Part shown: positions 46,087-56,692 of the stretch, piece by piece
Layout of the letters: every line of letters starts with the position of its first letter
How positions within the stretch are numbered: the stretch's first letter is position 1
From: an uncultured Propionivibrio sp.
Lineage (GTDB): Bacteria > Pseudomonadota > Gammaproteobacteria > Burkholderiales > Rhodocyclaceae
NCBI GenBank assembly: GCA_937923255.1
Contig: CALAIL010000027.1
Location: forward strand, 86,713-150,712
DNA length: 64,000 nucleotides
Reading direction: 5' to 3'
Notes under the pieces: model-generated
What the model saw: the letters and a program-made list of their open reading frames with translations, nothing else
What the model was told of the DNA's origin: nothing
Databases searched by the model: none
Position numbers and translations under genes: made by a program

Positions 46087-46623
46087 ATGGAGCAGTATCA
46101 CGGTACGACGATTCTTTCCGTGCGCCGCGGCAACCAGGTTGCCATGGGCGGCGACGGCCAGGTGACGCTGGGAAATATCGTTATCAAAGCGAGTGCGCGC
46201 AAGGTGCGCAGAATTTATCAGGAGCGCATTCTCGCTGGATTCGCTGGCGGTACGGCCGATGCTTTTACCCTGTTTGAACGCTTCGAGGCCAAGCTGGATA
46301 AGCATCAAGGGAACCTGTTGCGTTCGGCCGTCGAGTTGGCTAAGGACTGGCGCAGTGATCGTGCCTTGCGCCGTCTGGAAGCGATGCTGGCCGTCGCTGA
46401 CCGCGAGCATTCTTTGATCATTACCGGCAATGGCGATGTGCTGGAACCGGAGTACGGCATTGTCGCCATCGGTTCGGGCGGCGCATACGCCCAGGCGGCC
46501 GCGCGGGCGCTGATCGAGAATACTGATTTTGCGCCTGTCGAAGTCGTGCGCAGATCGCTGGAGATCGCCGGCGATCTGTGTATCTACACGAATCGGAATT
46601 TCACCATCGAAGCGCTGGATTGA
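46087..46623 (+). CDS. hslV: ATP-dependent protease subunit HslV
   Basis: HslV, 178 residues. It forms the proteolytic double-hexamer ring worked by HslU. The short propeptide MEQYHG is followed by the catalytic N-terminal threonine (Thr7, TTILSVRRG); GDGQVT, the RKVRRIY basic patch, [17 protein letters not shown] and [14 protein letters not shown] are diagnostic. It follows the STAS gene by 17 bp and precedes hslU by 115 bp. Confidence 0.97.
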   Translation: MEQYHGTTILSVRRGNQVAMGGDGQVTLGNIVIKASARKVRRIYQERILAGFAGGTADAFTLFERFEAKLDKHQGNLLRSAVELAKDWRSDRALRRLEAMLAVADREHSLIITGNGDVLEPEYGIVAIGSGGAYAQAAARALIENTDFAPVEVVRRSLEIAGDLCIYTNRNFTIEALD

Positions 46624-46738
46624 GCCGTGCCCACCATTGACACGGCACCTTCTTTGGCGTTGGCATTCGCCTGCTCTGGTATTGTATTGCGCAGGGCTTC
46701 GTTCATTTTCAACTCTTTTGTTTTGTTGATTGCTGTCT

Positions 46739-48082
46739 ATGCCAAATACCATGCAGATGACGCCGCAGGAAATCGTTCACGAACTCGATAAACACATCGT
46801 CGGGCAGGATCAAGCCAAGAAGGCTGTCGCCATCGCTTTGCGCAACCGCTGGCGGCGCGCACAGGTGGCCGAGCCGCTGCGTCAGGAAATTACACCCAAG
46901 AATATTTTAATGATTGGGCCGACGGGCGTTGGTAAAACGGAAATTGCACGGCGCCTGGCGCGGCTGGCCAATGCTCCGTTCATCAAGGTCGAGGCGACGA
47001 AGTTTACCGAGGTCGGTTATGTCGGACGCGATGTCGAGACGATCATCCGTGATCTGGCGGAGATTGCCGTCAAGAGCGGGCGTGAACAGGCGATGAAGGC
47101 TGTGCGTGTGCGCGCCGAGGATGCGGCCGAGGATCGCATCCTGGATGTCTTGCTGCCGCCGGCGCGCGGCGGCGCTGGCGGTGACGGCGCGATCGATGAT
47201 GAGAACGCAACGCGTCAGAAATTCCGCAAGCGTTTGCGGGAAGGCGCACTCGATGACAAGGAAATCGAGATCGAAGTGGATGGCCCGTCCATACAAGCGG
47301 AGATTTTTGCGCCGCCGGGTATGGAAGAGTTGACTTCGCAGATTCAGGGCATGTTTCAAAACATGGGTAGCGGGCGCAAGAAAACGCGTAAATTGCGTAT
47401 TGCTGAAGCGCGTAAGCTGCTGGTTGACGAAGAGGCCGCCAAGCTGGTCAATGATGAGAAAGTCAAGCTGGCTGCTGTCAGTAATGTCGAACAGAACGGC
47501 ATTGTCTTTCTCGACGAGATCGACAAGATCGCGTCGCGCAGTGAAGTGGGTGGCGCCGATGTTTCCAGGCAGGGCGTGCAGCGGGATTTGCTGCCTCTGG
47601 TCGAAGGGACGACAGTATCGACTAAATACGGCATGATCCGTACCGATCACATTCTGTTTATCGCCAGCGGTGCCTTCCATTTGTCCAAACCTTCGGATCT
47701 GATTCCGGAACTTCAGGGGCGCTTTCCTATCCGGGTGGAGCTGGAATCACTGTCGGTCGGCGATTTCGAGCGTATCCTGACACAGACCGACGCCTGTCTG
47801 ACCATGCAGTATCAGGCTTTGATGGCGACTGAAGGGCTGGCGCTGGAATTTATACCGGATGGCATCCGACGTATGGCCGAAGTGGCTTGGTCGGTTAATG
47901 AGCGGACGGAAAATATCGGTGCACGTCGTTTGTATACGGTCATCGAACGGCTTCTGGAAGAAGTGTCGTTTTCTGCGGGCAATGCCGGGCAGGCAAAAAA
48001 TGTTCGCATCGATGCAGCGTATGTCGATGCGCGCCTTGCGGATCTGTCGCAGAATGAGGATTTGTCCCGCTACGTGCTCTGA
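46739..48082 (+). CDS. hslU: ATP-dependent protease ATPase subunit HslU
   Basis: HslU, 447 residues, an AAA+ unfoldase for HslV. The canonical [32 protein letters not shown] follows the start; Walker A GPTGVGKT is at about 60-67; the I-domain insertion is at about 110-240; Walker B is [13 protein letters not shown]; the C-terminal tail ends LSRYVL, needed to open HslV. ATG at 46739 is used rather than the TTG at 46730; a further ATG at 46751 is possible. The ribosome-binding site is weak, consistent with coupling to hslV. Confidence 0.96.
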   Translation: MPNTMQMTPQEIVHELDKHIVGQDQAKKAVAIALRNRWRRAQVAEPLRQEITPKNILMIGPTGVGKTEIARRLARLANAPFIKVEATKFTEVGYVGRDVETIIRDLAEIAVKSGREQAMKAVRVRAEDAAEDRILDVLLPPARGGAGGDGAIDDENATRQKFRKRLREGALDDKEIEIEVDGPSIQAEIFAPPGMEELTSQIQGMFQNMGSGRKKTRKLRIAEARKLLVDEEAAKLVNDEKVKLAAVSNVEQNGIVFLDEIDKIASRSEVGGADVSRQGVQRDLLPLVEGTTVSTKYGMIRTDHILFIASGAFHLSKPSDLIPELQGRFPIRVELESLSVGDFERILTQTDACLTMQYQALMATEGLALEFIPDGIRRMAEVAWSVNERTENIGARRLYTVIERLLEEVSFSAGNAGQAKNVRIDAAYVDARLADLSQNEDLSRYVL

Positions 48083-48301
48083 GCCGGCTGATCGACCCGG
48101 TGAGCATTCTGGGCCGCTATTGGGGCGTATGGCAGATCTTACGGTGAAGCGGCCTGACGCCCTCTGCTAAGGCAGGTAAGCAGGGCAGAAATGGATTGCC
48201 GAGCAGGCAGACAGCGCGCATCCGTGCATCATAATCAGCTTGCGAAACGGCTATAGGGTTTATACTATTCGCCGAGATGGTATTTTTTTGGAGCTGATTC
48301 T

Positions 48302-48811
48302 GTGAGTTCTTCTGATGATCTGATCAAGAGTATTCGCAACGGCGAACTGGATAAAGTGCGCGCCCTGCTGAATGCCGGCGTTCCCGTTGATATCGACGGC
48401 AGCCATGGCCAGCCGGGACTGCCGATAGCGATGGCCTGTTTTCTTGGGCATGTGGCTATCGTCAAAGCGCTTGTTCAACATGGCGCCAAGGTGAATCTGG
48501 CCGACAACAGCATTTCGACATCTCCGCTATCTATGGCGCTGCGGGGCAATAAACGGGATGTTGTCAGGCTTCTGATCGAACTTGGCGTAAAAGTGCCGGA
48601 GAGTATGCAAGGTAGCCTGAATGCCGAAGAGCTGGCACTCCTCCGACAAAGGGAAAAACTGACACCGAATGTAGAGACGCGTGGCCGCAGCGGCAGCTCG
48701 GCTATTGAAGAAATTGATATGGTAGGTTGCTACGGTACGGACACGGGCACGTTGGAGGCGGATGTGATGCGCATGGCCCGTGAAATGGCCGCCAAGAAAA
48801 AGTTGCGCTGA
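48302..48811 (+). CDS. Ankyrin-repeat protein
   Basis: A 169-residue cytosolic protein with two to three ankyrin repeats (DDLIKSIRNGELDKVRALLNAGVPVD, GLPIAMACFLGHVAIVKALVQHGAKVN, SPLSMALRGNKRDVVRLLIELGVKVP). Ankyrin repeats bind other proteins; no enzyme motif is seen. The GTG start is supported by TGGAG 8-9 bases upstream. A candidate promoter (TTGCGA, then TACTAT about 17 bp on, 48240-48268) precedes it. A bidirectional terminator follows. Partner unknown. Confidence 0.8.
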   Translation: MSSSDDLIKSIRNGELDKVRALLNAGVPVDIDGSHGQPGLPIAMACFLGHVAIVKALVQHGAKVNLADNSISTSPLSMALRGNKRDVVRLLIELGVKVPESMQGSLNAEELALLRQREKLTPNVETRGRSGSSAIEEIDMVGCYGTDTGTLEADVMRMAREMAAKKKLR

Positions 48812-48872
48812 ATAGTACGTGGTGTAGACCTGACCAATCGGTTGTCATCAATCGTTTCCGTTCGCTGACCAT

Positions 48873-48903
48873 GAAAAAGCCCCGCTTCGTGCGGGGCTTT
48901 TTG
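48873..48903. terminator. Bidirectional intrinsic terminator
   Basis: A perfect 12-bp stem (AAAAAGCCCCGC / GCGGGGCTTTTT) with the 5-base loop TTCGT. It can serve the ankyrin gene on the plus strand and the CoA-transferase gene on the minus strand. Confidence 0.93.
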
Positions 48904-48946
48904 GTGCGCTAATGAATGCTGATGCGCATCAGCAGATCGTGCGGAA

Positions 48947-50449
48947 TCAGCAATAATCGGCCCAGTTGATGCCGCGCATATCGCCGGTTTTTTCGAACTG
49001 ACGATGCATGCCGTAGGCCATGCTGAGCGAGAACGGCTGATGGTTGATCTTCTTGATGCGTCCCATGTAGTCGCGCAGCTGATCCTTGAAGTCGGGATGC
49101 ACGCAGTTGTTGATGATCAACTCGGCACGTTGCAGCGGATCCTTGCCGCGCAGATCGGCCACACCTTGATCGGTGACGACGACAGAGACCGAGTGCTCGC
49201 TGTGATCCAGGTGTGAGACGAATGGAACGACGGCCGAGATCTTGCCGCCTTTGGCGGTTGACGGGCACGAGAAGATCGAGACATAGGCCGCGCGTGTGAA
49301 GTCGCCCGAGCCACCGATACCGTTCATCATCGTCTTGCCCATCACGTGCGTAGAGTTGACGTTGCCTGCAAGGTCAAATTCGATGGCCGTGTTCATCGAG
49401 ACGACGCCGATGCGGCGGACAATTTCCGGATTGTTGGAAATTTCCTGCGGGCGCAGCAGAATGTGGCGCTTGTAAAAATCCAGGTCGTCGATGACTTTCT
49501 TCATCGCTTCATGGCTGAGCGTCAGTGCAGTCGTCGAGGCGAACGAGCAACGGCCGGCTTCGATCAGCGGGATGACAGAATCCTGCAGCACTTCGGTATA
49601 CATCTGGAAGGTCGGAATATCCTTGCTCTTACCGATGGCGGCGAGTACGGCATTGGCGATGTTGCCGACGCCCGATTGCAACGGCAGGAAAGATTTTGGA
49701 ATACGGCCGGCTTTCATTTCACCAACCAGGAAGTCGGCAACGTTCTGGCCGATTCTGTCGGTTTCCGGCGTGGAAGGATCGAAGCCGCCGGTTTCATCCT
49801 GCTGGTTGTTTAACACAATAGCAACGATTTTTTTCGGATCTACGACACAGATCGGCGAGCCAACCCGGTCGGACGCCGAGTAGATCGGGATTTCGCGGCG
49901 GAAGGGCGGATCCTGCGGTTCGAGAATGTCGTGCAAGCCGAGCAGCGTGGCTGGGTGCGCGGAGTTAAGTTCGAGGATGATTTTTTCCGCATGTGCCAGA
50001 TAGGTCGGCGCTGCACCGACCGAGGTCGTCAGGACAACGCCGCCGCCCGCGAGGATGTCGCACACTTCGACGACGGCCCAGTCGATCTTGCCCAGCGCGC
50101 CGTAGCGTACGGTCTGCGGCAATACGGAAAGGTGCATATCGACGTAATGGACATCTCCGGCATTGATTTGTTTGCGCAGGTTGGGGTTGCCCATGTAGGG
50201 CGTACGGAAGAGCGTGGCTTCGGCTTCGGCGAGCGCGCCGTCGAGCGACTTGCCGGTCGATGCGCCCGTCAGGACGCTGATTTTGAAGGGACGCCCCGCG
50301 TCGTGTTCACGCTTGGCTTTTTGCGCCAGTGCGGCAGGAACGGCTTTGGCGGCGCCCGCCGGCGTAAAGCCGCTAAAACCGATTTTTTGACCATCCTTGA
50401 TTAATTCAGCCGCTTCTTCGGCAGTGAGAATCGGGAAAGGTAGTGCCAT
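48947..50449 (-). CDS. Acetyl-CoA hydrolase/transferase family (succinyl-CoA:acetate CoA-transferase)
   Basis: A 500-residue enzyme of the acetyl-CoA hydrolase/transferase family (Cat1/ScpC/Ach1). It moves CoA between succinate and acetate or propionate, useful when acetate is activated or fermentation products are formed. The start MALPFPILTAEEAAELIKDGQKIGFSGFTPAG is canonical with GGAG 8 bases upstream; the CoA loop is GVGNIANAVLAAIG and the glycine loop GGSGDFTRAAYVSIF; the catalytic glutamate lies in the C-terminal half. Monocistronic, closed by a terminator. Substrate preference cannot be fixed from sequence. Confidence 0.9.
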   Translation of the reverse strand: MALPFPILTAEEAAELIKDGQKIGFSGFTPAGAAKAVPAALAQKAKREHDAGRPFKISVLTGASTGKSLDGALAEAEATLFRTPYMGNPNLRKQINAGDVHYVDMHLSVLPQTVRYGALGKIDWAVVEVCDILAGGGVVLTTSVGAAPTYLAHAEKIILELNSAHPATLLGLHDILEPQDPPFRREIPIYSASDRVGSPICVVDPKKIVAIVLNNQQDETGGFDPSTPETDRIGQNVADFLVGEMKAGRIPKSFLPLQSGVGNIANAVLAAIGKSKDIPTFQMYTEVLQDSVIPLIEAGRCSFASTTALTLSHEAMKKVIDDLDFYKRHILLRPQEISNNPEIVRRIGVVSMNTAIEFDLAGNVNSTHVMGKTMMNGIGGSGDFTRAAYVSIFSCPSTAKGGKISAVVPFVSHLDHSEHSVSVVVTDQGVADLRGKDPLQRAELIINNCVHPDFKDQLRDYMGRIKKINHQPFSLSMAYGMHRQFEKTGDMRGINWADYC

Positions 50450-50622
50450 TTCGAAAACTCCTTTTTTAGATAGACAGTTAGTCAGACAGGCTGAAAGGAA
50501 ATGTGCAACCAGGAAATAGTAGCGCATGGGGAAGATGCCGCGGTTGCGGCTTTCCACATAATTTGCCCGATTCACGCATCGGCGAAGGTTGCCGTGAAAG
50601 CGGTGCCGAGCGGATTGTCTAT

Positions 50623-51072
50623 CTAGCGCGCTTTGGTGTCGATCAATAGCGTGACCGGTCCGTCGTTGATCAAGGAAACCTGCATGTTGGCGCCGAAGAT
50701 GCCCGCCTGGATCGGGCGTCCCAGCTCGATTTCCAGGCAATGCAGGAAATATTCGAATTGCGGCTGCGCTACTTCCGGCCTCGCGGCACGGTTCCAGGAA
50801 GGGCGATTGCCTTTTTTGACCGAAGCGAACAGAGTGAATTGACTGACTGCCAGAATTTCGCCGCCGACATCGCGCACGCTGCGATTCATAACGCCGGCTT
50901 CGTCATCAAAAATGCGTAGGCTGGTGAGTTTGGCCGAAAGCCAGCGGGCGTCTTCTTCGCCGTCACCCTCTTCACAACCGACGAGTACCAGTAGCCCTTG
51001 TCCAATGCGGCCCACGGTACTGCCGAAGGCATCGACCTGCGCTTCGCGTACTCGCTGCACGACGGCTCTCAT
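50623..51072 (-). CDS. dtd: D-aminoacyl-tRNA deacylase
   Basis: Dtd, 149 residues. It hydrolyses D-aminoacyl-tRNAs (and Gly-tRNA-Ala). MRAVVQRVREAQVDAFG is the invariant start, SQFTLFA is the first catalytic motif, and NDGPVTLLID (GPxT type) the second. Its ATG overlaps the stop of the upstream cation transporter gene by 4 bp, so the pair is coupled. Confidence 0.96.
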   Translation of the reverse strand: MRAVVQRVREAQVDAFGSTVGRIGQGLLVLVGCEEGDGEEDARWLSAKLTSLRIFDDEAGVMNRSVRDVGGEILAVSQFTLFASVKKGNRPSWNRAARPEVAQPQFEYFLHCLEIELGRPIQAGIFGANMQVSLINDGPVTLLIDTKAR

Positions 51073-52019
51073 GGCGCCGCCTGTTCGGGTGGGAGCGCCT
51101 CGGAGTCCTTTGCTAGCCAATGTATGGCGTATACCTGAACTTCCGGCTGCAGGGTGACGTGTCCGATGCCGGCGTGAAGCAGCGTGTGCTGCGCCTCGGC
51201 CAGCGTTTCTGCCCAGGTATCGAGTGAGTTAACCACCAGGTGTGCGGACAAGGCGATGCGGTTTGACGACAGGGTCCAGATATGCAGATCATGTACAGAG
51301 AGGACGCCGGGTACGGTCGCCAGCATATGACCGATCTTTTCAACGGAAAGATGTTCTGGGACGCCTTCCAGCAAAGCCTGGACAATTTCACGTAGCAGGC
51401 GCAGGCTGGAGAAAAGGATCAGGCCGCAAATCAGCAGGGAAAGCAGCGGGTCGATCGGCATCCAGCCGACCCACCAAATCACCGCGCCGGCAACGAGCGC
51501 CGCGACTGAGCCAAGCAGATCGCCCAGCACATGCAACAATGCGCCGCGTGTATTCATTGTCTGTTCGCCGTGCATCAGCAGCGCGGCAGCGCCGATATTG
51601 ACGAACAGGCCAACGATGGCAACTAGCGTCACCGTTTCGCCGTGAATCATCGTTGGCTCGAGCAGCCGGCGCACGGCGGCGACTGCGATGCCGACAACGA
51701 TCAAGGCCATGAAAAGAACGTTGCCCAGCGCCGCCAAAGTCTCGACGCGCCCCAGTCCATAGGTATGCTGGCGCGAGGGGGGGCGTTGTGCCAGTTTGGC
51801 GGCGACGGCGGCCAATCCCAGCGAAGCGCTGTCGGTCAGCATGTGGCCGGCATCGCCCAGCAGCGCGAGTGAACCAGACCACAGGCCGGCAAATGCTTCG
51901 ACGCCGGCAAAACCGAGCGTCAATGCCAGGGCTGCGATCAGGCGTGGGCCGGCATCCACGCCATGATGGTGGTGATGCGCATGCCCGCCAACGTGAGAAT
52001 GATGATGTGCATCGCTCAT
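51069..52019 (-). CDS. Cation diffusion facilitator metal transporter
   Basis: A CDF family Zn/Co/Cd proton antiporter of 316 residues. The His-rich N-terminus (MSDAHHHSHVGGHAHHHHHG) suggests metal capture; six hydrophobic helices follow; the site HxxxD in GDAGHMLTDSASLGLA and the second metal site HVLGDLLGS are the CDF signatures. A cytosolic C-terminal domain (about 210-316) completes it. It exports excess divalent metal from the cytosol. It is co-transcribed with dtd. Confidence 0.94.
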   Translation of the reverse strand: MSDAHHHSHVGGHAHHHHHGVDAGPRLIAALALTLGFAGVEAFAGLWSGSLALLGDAGHMLTDSASLGLAAVAAKLAQRPPSRQHTYGLGRVETLAALGNVLFMALIVVGIAVAAVRRLLEPTMIHGETVTLVAIVGLFVNIGAAALLMHGEQTMNTRGALLHVLGDLLGSVAALVAGAVIWWVGWMPIDPLLSLLICGLILFSSLRLLREIVQALLEGVPEHLSVEKIGHMLATVPGVLSVHDLHIWTLSSNRIALSAHLVVNSLDTWAETLAEAQHTLLHAGIGHVTLQPEVQVYAIHWLAKDSEALPPEQAAP

Positions 52020-52244
52020 AATGAAACCATTATAGCCCCATGCGCTGAGCGTTAGCTTCGCACACCGGGCTTAGGCGACCTATCGATGAACAGACGCCCG
52101 TTTGAGCATCATGTCGGCGTCGACCTCTGTGGTGATTTCGCCTGCCGTTTGGGGAGGGTGATACCATTGCGCCCGTATTTTTAAGGACGGCGCGATCATC
52201 ATCGTTGGCCGGTGGCAGTGAACACGGAAGATTGTCAGGTCATC

Positions 52245-53030
52245 ATGTCTGCGCAGCAAGAATCCAAAGGTTCAATTCAGGTGATCGAGCGGATGATGTC
52301 TCTGCTCGATGCACTCTCGGAAAATAGTGAGCCAGCGACACTGAAGGTGCTGGCACAGCGTACGGGATTACATCCGTCGACGGCGCATCGCATCCTCGGC
52401 GTCATGTGCCACACGCGGTTGGTCAGACGCCATGGAAATGGGGCGTATACGCTGGGCATGCGCTTGCTCGAATTGGGCAGTATCGTTAAGTCGCGCATTG
52501 AGATTGGGGCGATTGCCCGACCGTTCATGCAAGCGCTGCACAAAGAGATTGGCGAAGTCATCAATCTCGCTATCCGCGACCAGGATGAAGTGGTGTATGT
52601 CGAGCGTACGTCGGGCGGGCAGTCGCTGGTGCGCGTCGTCTATCTGGTCGGGTCGCGCGCGCCATTACATCTGACGTCGCTCGGCAAACTGTTTTTAGCG
52701 GCTGATACGCCGGAGGAAGTGCATGCTTATGCCGAACGCACGGGATTACCCGGCAAGACGTTTTACTCGCTGACCCATCTCGAAGCGCTGGAAAACGATC
52801 TCGATAAAGTGCGCAGCACCGGCATTGCTTACGATGTCGAGGAAGCGGAAATCGGCTTGCGTTGTATTGCCACGCCGATTTTCGATAGCGAAGGTGAAAT
52901 CGCTGCCGGCCTGTCGATTTCGGCGCCCACAGACCGTCAGCGGTATGACTGGGAGCTTGAACTCAAGCGGACGGCGGATGCGATTTCATATGCGATCGGC
53001 TATCGTCCGCGGACACCGGCACCGGCCTAA
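52245..53030 (+). CDS. IclR family transcriptional regulator
   Basis: An IclR-type regulator of 261 residues. A winged helix-turn-helix at about 10-75 (VIERMMSLLDALSENSEPATLKVLAQRTGLHPSTAHRILGVM) is followed by the effector domain (about 85-255: GLSISAPTDRQR at its end). ATG at 52245 is used; GTG 52212 adds 11 unconserved residues. Such proteins control organic-acid or aromatic catabolism; candidates nearby are the CoA-transferase and pckG, but no operator has been shown. Confidence 0.92.
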   Translation: MSAQQESKGSIQVIERMMSLLDALSENSEPATLKVLAQRTGLHPSTAHRILGVMCHTRLVRRHGNGAYTLGMRLLELGSIVKSRIEIGAIARPFMQALHKEIGEVINLAIRDQDEVVYVERTSGGQSLVRVVYLVGSRAPLHLTSLGKLFLAADTPEEVHAYAERTGLPGKTFYSLTHLEALENDLDKVRSTGIAYDVEEAEIGLRCIATPIFDSEGEIAAGLSISAPTDRQRYDWELELKRTADAISYAIGYRPRTPAPA

Positions 53031-54248
53031 CTAACTAGCGTTGCCGGATGCGGCGAGGGCGCGTGCCGTGTCACGTTGTTGCGTGTATTCCATCCAGCGC
53101 TTGATGCGGTTCGCATCGCCGACGCGCGTCAGCTTGCCTGCTGAATCGAGCAAAACGATGACGACGGGTTTGTCGGTCAGCCAGGCCTGCATGACCAGGC
53201 AACGGCCGGCCTCGTGGATATAGCCTGTTTTCGATAGCCCGACCGCCCAGTCGGAATGGCTGACCAACGGGTTGGTGTTACGGAATGTCAGTGACTGCCC
53301 GCTGATGTCGACGGATGCCTCGGCTGTTGTCGACCATGCGCGGATCAGCGGGTAGCGATAAGCGGCTGCGACCATGCGTGCCAAATCGTGTGCCGTGGAT
53401 ACATTGGCGCTGCTCAGTCCGGTAGGATCGTCAAAGCGTGTGTTGTACATGCCCAAGGCGTTTGCCTTGGCGTTCATCGCCGTAATGAACGCCGGCATAC
53501 CGCCCGGATAATGTCTGGCCAGGGCATGCGCCGCACGGTTTTCGGAGGACATCAGCGCCAGTAGCAATGCCGTTTCGCGGCTGATCGACAGTCCGACCGG
53601 TAAACGGGAACGGCTGCCGCGTAGAGAGTCGATATCGTCTTCACCGATTGAAATCATGGCTTGTAAATCGGGTGCGCTATCCAGCACGACCATGGCGGTC
53701 ATGAGTTTGGTGATCGAGGCGATCGGCGTAATTTCACTGGCATTCTTTTGAAAAAGCGCATTGCCTGTTTTCTGATCAAAAACTAGTGCCGATGCGGAAT
53801 TCACGGCAAGATGTTGGGAAACCTGCCATTGCTCGGCCGCTTGTGCCAGTGAGCGGTGCGGGAAACGGGATTTCACGACGCGCTTTGCCGAGCGGGAGAA
53901 TTTCTCTGCATGTTTTGCCAGACGCGCCTGTGATTTTGTCATGGACCGGGCGGAACGAGAGGGCGCTGCAGTTTTGACCTGTTTCGTCGTGGATGTTCGA
54001 GCTTTCGCTAACGTTTTTCCTGCCTGCTTGGCAGGGAGCGCCGCGTTTCGGGCCGGTGCCTTACGTACCGATACCGTGAGATTGGTCGGTTGTTTATTTG
54101 CCTGTTTGGCGTGTGGTGCGGATGATCCCTTGATTTTTTGCGCGATGGGACGCTGTTTGCCCTTATTTGCGGGCGCGGCGGCCACCAAGGTCGCGCCGCT
54201 GTACATCAGAATGATGGACAGTAGAGTGGGTCCCAGCTTTGAGCGCAC
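53031..54248 (-). CDS. pbpG: D-alanyl-D-alanine endopeptidase, PBP7-like
   Basis: A 405-residue serine peptidase of the S11/PBP7 family. It starts with a signal peptide (LGPTLLSIILMYSGATLVAAAP), then a long Lys/Ala-rich, low-complexity segment (about 27-125) with no clear fold; the catalytic domain holds SxxK at Ser178 (SITKLM), SxN in SSENRAAH and KTG in GLSKTGYIHEAG. It cleaves peptidoglycan cross-links in the periplasm. The GTG start at 54248 has GGAG 8 bases upstream. It is convergent with the IclR gene: the stops abut. Confidence 0.88.
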   Translation of the reverse strand: MRSKLGPTLLSIILMYSGATLVAAAPANKGKQRPIAQKIKGSSAPHAKQANKQPTNLTVSVRKAPARNAALPAKQAGKTLAKARTSTTKQVKTAAPSRSARSMTKSQARLAKHAEKFSRSAKRVVKSRFPHRSLAQAAEQWQVSQHLAVNSASALVFDQKTGNALFQKNASEITPIASITKLMTAMVVLDSAPDLQAMISIGEDDIDSLRGSRSRLPVGLSISRETALLLALMSSENRAAHALARHYPGGMPAFITAMNAKANALGMYNTRFDDPTGLSSANVSTAHDLARMVAAAYRYPLIRAWSTTAEASVDISGQSLTFRNTNPLVSHSDWAVGLSKTGYIHEAGRCLVMQAWLTDKPVVIVLLDSAGKLTRVGDANRIKRWMEYTQQRDTARALAASGNAS

Positions 54249-54707
54249 GATGCCTTCTCCTTCCTAGCGCAAAATCCTATAAATTCGGAGTATTTTTAGA
54301 AAATACTAAAAATATTAAAAAACATGAGGCTATGAGTGTTAGCTAATATAAAGCATTAAATAAAAAATGCAACTTCTTTCTGTGCGGAAATTAAAAAATT
54401 TTTTGGACACCAAGGTGCACAGCATTGGTCGATAAAGGGATTTCGATGTGATAGCATGGTGTCGAATTAGGAAATAATTGATTTCCTAGCATGGTTTGCT
54501 ACTTGTGGCAGCCGGCCGGTGTTTGCTGTGAGGTCTGCGGGATTTTACAGTTTTTGTAGTAATTGATTCATTTGTATCACCGGTGTTGTTTGACTGCTTC
54601 CATCAGGCATGGAAGATCAAGATCGTTTTTGCCGGCTGAAAGGATTGTGTTTCTGAAAGATTGCATGTTCGTTTTTCATTTAATCCTGTAGAAGAGAGAG
54701 TGCCACT
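54249..54707. other. AT-rich regulatory gap upstream of pckG
   Basis: A 459-bp AT-rich stretch between divergent pbpG and pckG with no ORF I can support. It holds the inverted repeat TAGGAAAT-AATTG-ATTTCCTA (54468-54488), flanked by two direct copies of TAGCATGGT (54452-54460 and 54487-54495), and a CTTCCAT/ATGGAAG hairpin (54597-54615). These are candidate operators for one or both genes; no consensus promoter pair is obvious. Confidence 0.55.
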
Positions 54708-56546
54708 ATGAATCAGACTGTTGCAATCAATGCCCCTGAATATGTCAAACATGAGGGACTCAAAAAATGGGTCGCCGAAATCGCTGCCCTGACCACCCCT
54801 GAACGTGTTGTGTGGGTTGACGGGTCGCAGGAAGAATATGATCGCCTGTGCCAGGAACTGGTTGATGCGGGCACCTTCGTCAAACTGAAAAAGCGCAAAA
54901 ATTCTTTTTTGGCGTGTTCTGATCCTTCAGATGTTGCACGTGTCGAAGATCGAACATTTATTTGTTCTGAGAAACAGGAAGACGCTGGCCCGACCAATAA
55001 CTGGGAAGATCCCAAAAAGATGCGCGAAACCCTGAATGGCCTGTTCAAGGGCTGCATGAAGGGGCGCACTATGTATGTGATTCCGTTTTCGATGGGGCCT
55101 CTCGGTTCGCCGATTGCCCAGATCGGCTTCGAGATCACCGACTCGGCCTATGTCGTCGTCAATATGCGCATCATGACGCGCATGGGTAAGGATATTTTTC
55201 CGATTCTCGGAACGGATGGTGAGTTTGTACCGTGCGTACATTCGATCGGTGCGCCGAAAGCGCCGGGTCAGAAGGATCCGAGGTGGCCGTGCAACCCGAC
55301 GACCAAGTACATCGTTCACTATCCCGAAACCCGTGAAATCTGGTCATACGGCTCAGGCTATGGCGGCAATGCGCTGCTCGGCAAAAAATGCCTTGCCCTG
55401 CGCATCGCTTCCTCGATGGCGCGCAAGGATGGCTGGCTGGCCGAGCATATGCTGATTCTCGGCGTCGAGTCGCCCGAAGGCAAGAAGCATTATGTGGCAG
55501 CGGCCTTCCCGTCGGCCTGCGGCAAGACCAACTTTGCCATGCTGATTCCGCCGGCTGGGCTGAAGGGCTGGAAGATCACCACGATTGGCGACGACATCGC
55601 CTGGATCAAGCCGCGCAAGGACAAGGACGGCGTGACCCGCTTTTACGCCATCAATCCGGAAGCCGGCTTCTTTGGCGTTGCGCCCGGTACCAACGACAAG
55701 ACCAATCACAACGCCATGGCTTCGCTAGCCGAAAATACCATCTTCACCAACGTCGCGCTGACCGATGACGGCGATGTCTGGTGGGAAGGCATGGGGCCGG
55801 CGCCGGCACACGCCATCGACTGGCAAGGCAATGATTGGACGCCGGAAATTGCCAAGGAGAAAGGCACCAAGGCCGCCCATCCAAATTCGCGCTTTACTGC
55901 GCCGGCCTCGCAATGTCCATGTATTGACAAGGACTGGTCGAATGGCGACGGCGTGCCGATTTCGGCCTTCATCTTTGGCGGTCGCCGTGCTTCGACCGTG
56001 CCGCTGGTTTGTCAAAGCGCTGACTGGGATCACGGCGTTTATATCGCTGCGACGCTGGGTTCAGAAACAACAGCCGCTGCTTTTGGCGCGCAAGGCGTTG
56101 TTCGCCGCGATCCGTTCGCCATGCTGCCCTTCTGCGGCTACCACATGGCGGATTACTATAACCACTGGTTGCAGATGGGCTCGGTCACGACGAAACAGGT
56201 GCCGATCTTCATGGTCAACTGGTTCCGCACCGATGAAAAAGGCGGTTTCGCCTGGCCGGGCTTTGGCGATAATGCGCGTGTCCTCAAATGGATCATTGAG
56301 CGTTGCGAAGGCAAGGTCGGCGGTGTCGAGTCTGTGCTTGGCACGATGCCCAACTATGAAGATATCGACTGGACGGGACTGGATTTTTCGAAGGAACAGT
56401 TCAACAACGTCACCAAGCTCGACAAAGAAACCTGGTTGTCTGAACTCGCGGGCGTCAAGGAATGGTTCGCCAAGATGGGCCCCAAGCTGCCTGCCAAGCT
56501 CGCGGCGATCCGCGATGCCTTCGAAACGAAGTTTAAAAACTCTTAA
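54708..56546 (+). CDS. pckG: Phosphoenolpyruvate carboxykinase (GTP)
   Basis: GTP-dependent PEP carboxykinase, 612 residues. It converts oxaloacetate and GTP to PEP, CO2 and GDP, the entry step of gluconeogenesis from organic acids, or runs in reverse. The kinase-1a loop [12 protein letters not shown] has the reactive cysteine (Cys271); the substrate and Mn sites [16 protein letters not shown] and [10 protein letters not shown] are intact; the C-terminal end EEWF-type helix ([13 protein letters not shown]) is normal. The ribosome-binding site is AGAAGAGAGAG. An intrinsic terminator follows. The upstream region is unusually long and AT-rich. Confidence 0.97.
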   Translation: MNQTVAINAPEYVKHEGLKKWVAEIAALTTPERVVWVDGSQEEYDRLCQELVDAGTFVKLKKRKNSFLACSDPSDVARVEDRTFICSEKQEDAGPTNNWEDPKKMRETLNGLFKGCMKGRTMYVIPFSMGPLGSPIAQIGFEITDSAYVVVNMRIMTRMGKDIFPILGTDGEFVPCVHSIGAPKAPGQKDPRWPCNPTTKYIVHYPETREIWSYGSGYGGNALLGKKCLALRIASSMARKDGWLAEHMLILGVESPEGKKHYVAAAFPSACGKTNFAMLIPPAGLKGWKITTIGDDIAWIKPRKDKDGVTRFYAINPEAGFFGVAPGTNDKTNHNAMASLAENTIFTNVALTDDGDVWWEGMGPAPAHAIDWQGNDWTPEIAKEKGTKAAHPNSRFTAPASQCPCIDKDWSNGDGVPISAFIFGGRRASTVPLVCQSADWDHGVYIAATLGSETTAAAFGAQGVVRRDPFAMLPFCGYHMADYYNHWLQMGSVTTKQVPIFMVNWFRTDEKGGFAWPGFGDNARVLKWIIERCEGKVGGVESVLGTMPNYEDIDWTGLDFSKEQFNNVTKLDKETWLSELAGVKEWFAKMGPKLPAKLAAIRDAFETKFKNS

Positions 56547-56562
56547 AGTATTTTTTGTTCTG

Positions 56563-56593
56563 CCCAAAAAGCCGCCTGTAGGCGGCTTTTTTA
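56563..56593 (+). terminator. Intrinsic terminator after pckG
   Basis: Stem AAAAAGCCGCC / GGCGGCTTTTTT with a TGTA loop, ending in a T-run, 20 bp after the pckG stop. Confidence 0.92.
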
Positions 56594-56692
56594 TTCCAGG
56601 GAATTTTTTCTTAAATGAAGGCTATTGTGCACCGCTGATGTGCTACCGGGTGTGGGGCAAAGCGATGCTCAGTGAAGGCCATCCCGCCGGCA

